A stretch of 7,123 bases of DNA from Cyclobacteriaceae bacterium. Lineage in GTDB: Bacteria; Bacteroidota; Bacteroidia; Cytophagales; Cyclobacteriaceae. The stretch lies in NCBI GenBank assembly GCA_947458795.1, contig CANHCD010000101.1:1-7123 (forward strand). Direction: 5' to 3'. Position numbers and translations under genes: made by a program. Below are positions 5,419 to 7,123 of the stretch, piece by piece (position 1 is the stretch's first letter; each line of letters starts with the position of its first letter). The notes below the pieces were generated by a model. The model had not been told where the DNA came from. It did no database searches and saw only the letters and a program-made list of their open reading frames with translations.

Positions 5419-7122
5419 TCAATTCATCTCCCCCAAAAGGGCTTCAATTTCTTCTTCACTCATCCAGGTCTTCATTTCTTCCCGAGCTTCAGTGGCATAT
5501 TGATCCAGCCCGATCGCTTGAGCTGCCTGTACTTTCTTGGCCCAAAGTAGTGGGTCCTTGGTAAATTCACTGGCAGCTTGAAGCAGTTCGTAAGCTTCCA
5601 AACCATCCTTGGTCTGCAAGGCTGCGCTCCAAATTAAGGGGCCGAAATAAGGATTGGCGGTGAGTTCCTCTGAGGAACCTATAAACTTGGTAAAGGATCG
5701 TAAAGAATTCGCATTGGTCCAATCTGGTGCTTGAAGAAATGCATCCAAATCTGCTATGCGGTCTGTTTTCCCTTTCAAAAAGGCTCCAATCTCCTTCAAC
5801 TGAGGTGTCGTAAGGCCATGTGCTTTATGGCTCAGTAGCTTCAATGCAACCTCCAACTTGAATTTTGCCGAAGGGATGATCTTCCAATCGTTGAATAATT
5901 TTTGGGGATGAGACTGGTTGAATGTTCCCAAGAAGTCGAACTCCGGCTGAACCAGCTTGCTCTGCTCGGGTTCAGCAGTTCCTGTTCCTTGCCAATTTCG
6001 GATGGCATCATGGATGGCAAGCGGAGCTTGAAATCCTTTTTCTGCCGAAAAAGCAAAATCCTTGGCAGCTTTTTCGAAATCAAGTTGCTGCGCCAATACA
6101 AGCCCAGACAAATTGAGGTAGTAGGCAGCATCCCCAGGATTTCGAAAAGCGAGTCCATTCAAATTTTTGACGCTCTCATTGATTCTTCCTGATCCCAAGC
6201 TCCTCAAAATCGCTGTTTCCTGAATCTGCATGGTGTACTCCAGTAGGTCTTCTCGTTTTGCTAGGGAATCCAAAAAAGAGAGATCTTTGGTTGGGTCTTC
6301 GAGATTTTGGGTAGCCAGCAAATTCCGATACCCCGCTTGAATTAGCAAGGGAGAACTTTCTTTTGCTAGCTTTTCCTTCAAGCTGTTCAAAATTTGCGGA
6401 TCAACTGGCGTACCGTTTTTTCGTTCCGTTGCCACCCGATTGATTAGAAAAATAAGGTCTTCTTCTGCCTCTGGGATTTCCACTTTTTTGCCGAGTTTGG
6501 CAGAGATGGCAAGCCAATTTGCAGTTGCTACGGGATTGTTCTTGGAGAGGTCAGCAAAGAGTGCCTGCGCTTCCTCGTCTTTTTTGACGAGGGTATAGAG
6601 TAAGGCTAAGTTTTGACTGAGATAGGGGCTATTTGGAAAGAATTGCAAGCCATTTTCAAGGTAAAAAACTGCCTCAAAGGGCTTATTCTCTTTTTGTAGC
6701 CGCTCCGATAGGAGTAGGATATTGTCTACCTGCGGAGCTAGGTCGAAGCTTTCTTCCAAGTGCTCCTTAGCCAAGCTTGGTTGGTCTAATTCGAACAGGA
6801 GTTGTACAGTTAAATTTTTTGCCTTGGGGTTGTATCGATACTGGTCCCAGCTATTTTCATATAGAATACTTGCTTCAAGCTTTTGATTGGTTTGATAGTA
6901 GTAATCCGCCACAATATTGCTAGTTAAAGCACTTACTTGGGATGCAATAATGGCTTCTAAAAAGGTTGTAATTACCATGAAGGCAATCGTTCCACCGATT
7001 CGGAGGTGGTAATAGGGCAGAACAAAGGGTTTGTAGAGCACCGGATGAACAGCCTTTCCTCGGTGCATGAGTGGCAAAAAGTTGATCGCTAGGTAAATAA
7101 AAAAGAATAGCGAAAAGCCTAG
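5419..7122 (-). CDS. Membrane-anchored TPR-like protein, 5' end beyond window (partial)
   Basis: The frame is open from the right edge to TGA at 5419, giving 567 visible residues; the true start is outside. A TTG at 7077 and ATG at 7068 are in frame but lie inside a hydrophobic segment or just after it, so I do not take them as starts. In numbering from the edge, residues ~1-19 (LGFSLFFFIYLAINFLPLM) look like a membrane helix. A basic loop follows (HRGKAV...YYHLR), then a second helix at ~42-67 (IGGTIAFMVITTFLEAIIAS). The basic loop suggests cytoplasm, which would place the C-terminal ~500 residues in the periplasm. That part is helical with TPR-like units, clearest at ~115-200 (LAKEHLEESFDLAP; EAVFYLENGLQFFPNSPYLSQNLALLY). 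TPRs usually act as a protein-binding scaffold. I do not recognise the family with confidence. One unverified possibility is the multi-pass VIT/TPR protein that accompanies exosortase N in Bacteroidota. The ABC gene follows after 73 bases. Confidence 0.8.
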   Translation of the reverse strand, partial: LGFSLFFFIYLAINFLPLMHRGKAVHPVLYKPFVLPYYHLRIGGTIAFMVITTFLEAIIASQVSALTSNIVADYYYQTNQKLEASILYENSWDQYRYNPKAKNLTVQLLFELDQPSLAKEHLEESFDLAPQVDNILLLSERLQKENKPFEAVFYLENGLQFFPNSPYLSQNLALLYTLVKKDEEAQALFADLSKNNPVATANWLAISAKLGKKVEIPEAEEDLIFLINRVATERKNGTPVDPQILNSLKEKLAKESSPLLIQAGYRNLLATQNLEDPTKDLSFLDSLAKREDLLEYTMQIQETAILRSLGSGRINESVKNLNGLAFRNPGDAAYYLNLSGLVLAQQLDFEKAAKDFAFSAEKGFQAPLAIHDAIRNWQGTGTAEPEQSKLVQPEFDFLGTFNQSHPQKLFNDWKIIPSAKFKLEVALKLLSHKAHGLTTPQLKEIGAFLKGKTDRIADLDAFLQAPDWTNANSLRSFTKFIGSSEELTANPYFGPLIWSAALQTKDGLEAYELLQAASEFTKDPLLWAKKVQAAQAIGLDQYATEAREEMKTWMSEEEIEALLGEMN

Positions 7123-7123
7123 T

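Noticed and set aside
5400..5430. ATGAA/TTCAT inverted repeat followed by TATTTTT after the TPR gene
   Set aside because: The stem is only 5 bp and mostly A-T, which is too unstable to call a terminator.
5841..6192. Three short open frames within the TPR gene
   Set aside because: They overlap the long open frame on the same or opposite strand, have no independent start signal and show no recognisable sequence.

Overview
This window looks like core chromosome of a Bacteroidota bacterium, probably a member of the Cytophagales close to Cyclobacteriaceae/Algoriphagus. That placement is inferred from protein character, from start codons without Shine-Dalgarno sequences, and from weak TAnnTTTG-like promoter elements. 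It was not tested by any search. All seven genes lie on the minus strand, so transcription runs from the high-coordinate end to the low-coordinate end. Gaps between genes are 11 to 73 bases, and no stretch over 300 bases lacks a gene.

In transcription order: (1) the C-terminal part of a large membrane-anchored TPR-like protein (5419-7122), whose frame runs off the right edge; (2) an ABC transporter ATPase of the MacB/LolD type (4632-5345) with no permease beside it; (3) a PduO-type cob(I)alamin adenosyltransferase (4032-4580); (4) a branched-chain aminotransferase, ilvE (2914-3978); (5) a small, unrecognised, probably exported protein (2357-2902); (6) prfB, peptide chain release factor 2 (1192-2293), split by a programmed +1 frameshift; (7) a drug-exporter-like MFS transporter (2-1141), whose last residues run off the left edge.

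The best-supported special feature is the prfB autoregulatory frameshift. After 20 codons the reading frame meets UGA in the context AGGAGG-UAU-CUU-UGA-C, and the remaining 346 residues are in the +1 frame. RF2 decodes UGA, so low RF2 favours the shift and restores RF2 levels. The AGGAGG that drives the shift is the only strong Shine-Dalgarno-like sequence I found beside any gene start or recoding site here. None of the six visible start codons has one, which is notable in a phylum that initiates largely without Shine-Dalgarno pairing.

The genes do not form one pathway. The adenosyltransferase and ilvE could both serve branched-chain amino acid catabolism (coenzyme B12 for methylmalonyl-CoA mutase, and the first transamination step), but that link is inference. 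Two hairpins, after the ABC gene and after prfB, may be weak terminators that divide the cluster. Two mutually exclusive small hairpins sit at the ilvE/hypothetical junction. I see no tRNA, rRNA, insertion sequence, CRISPR array, phage gene or attachment site, and nothing that supports a wholly new system. The least explained genes are the TPR membrane protein and the small exported protein.
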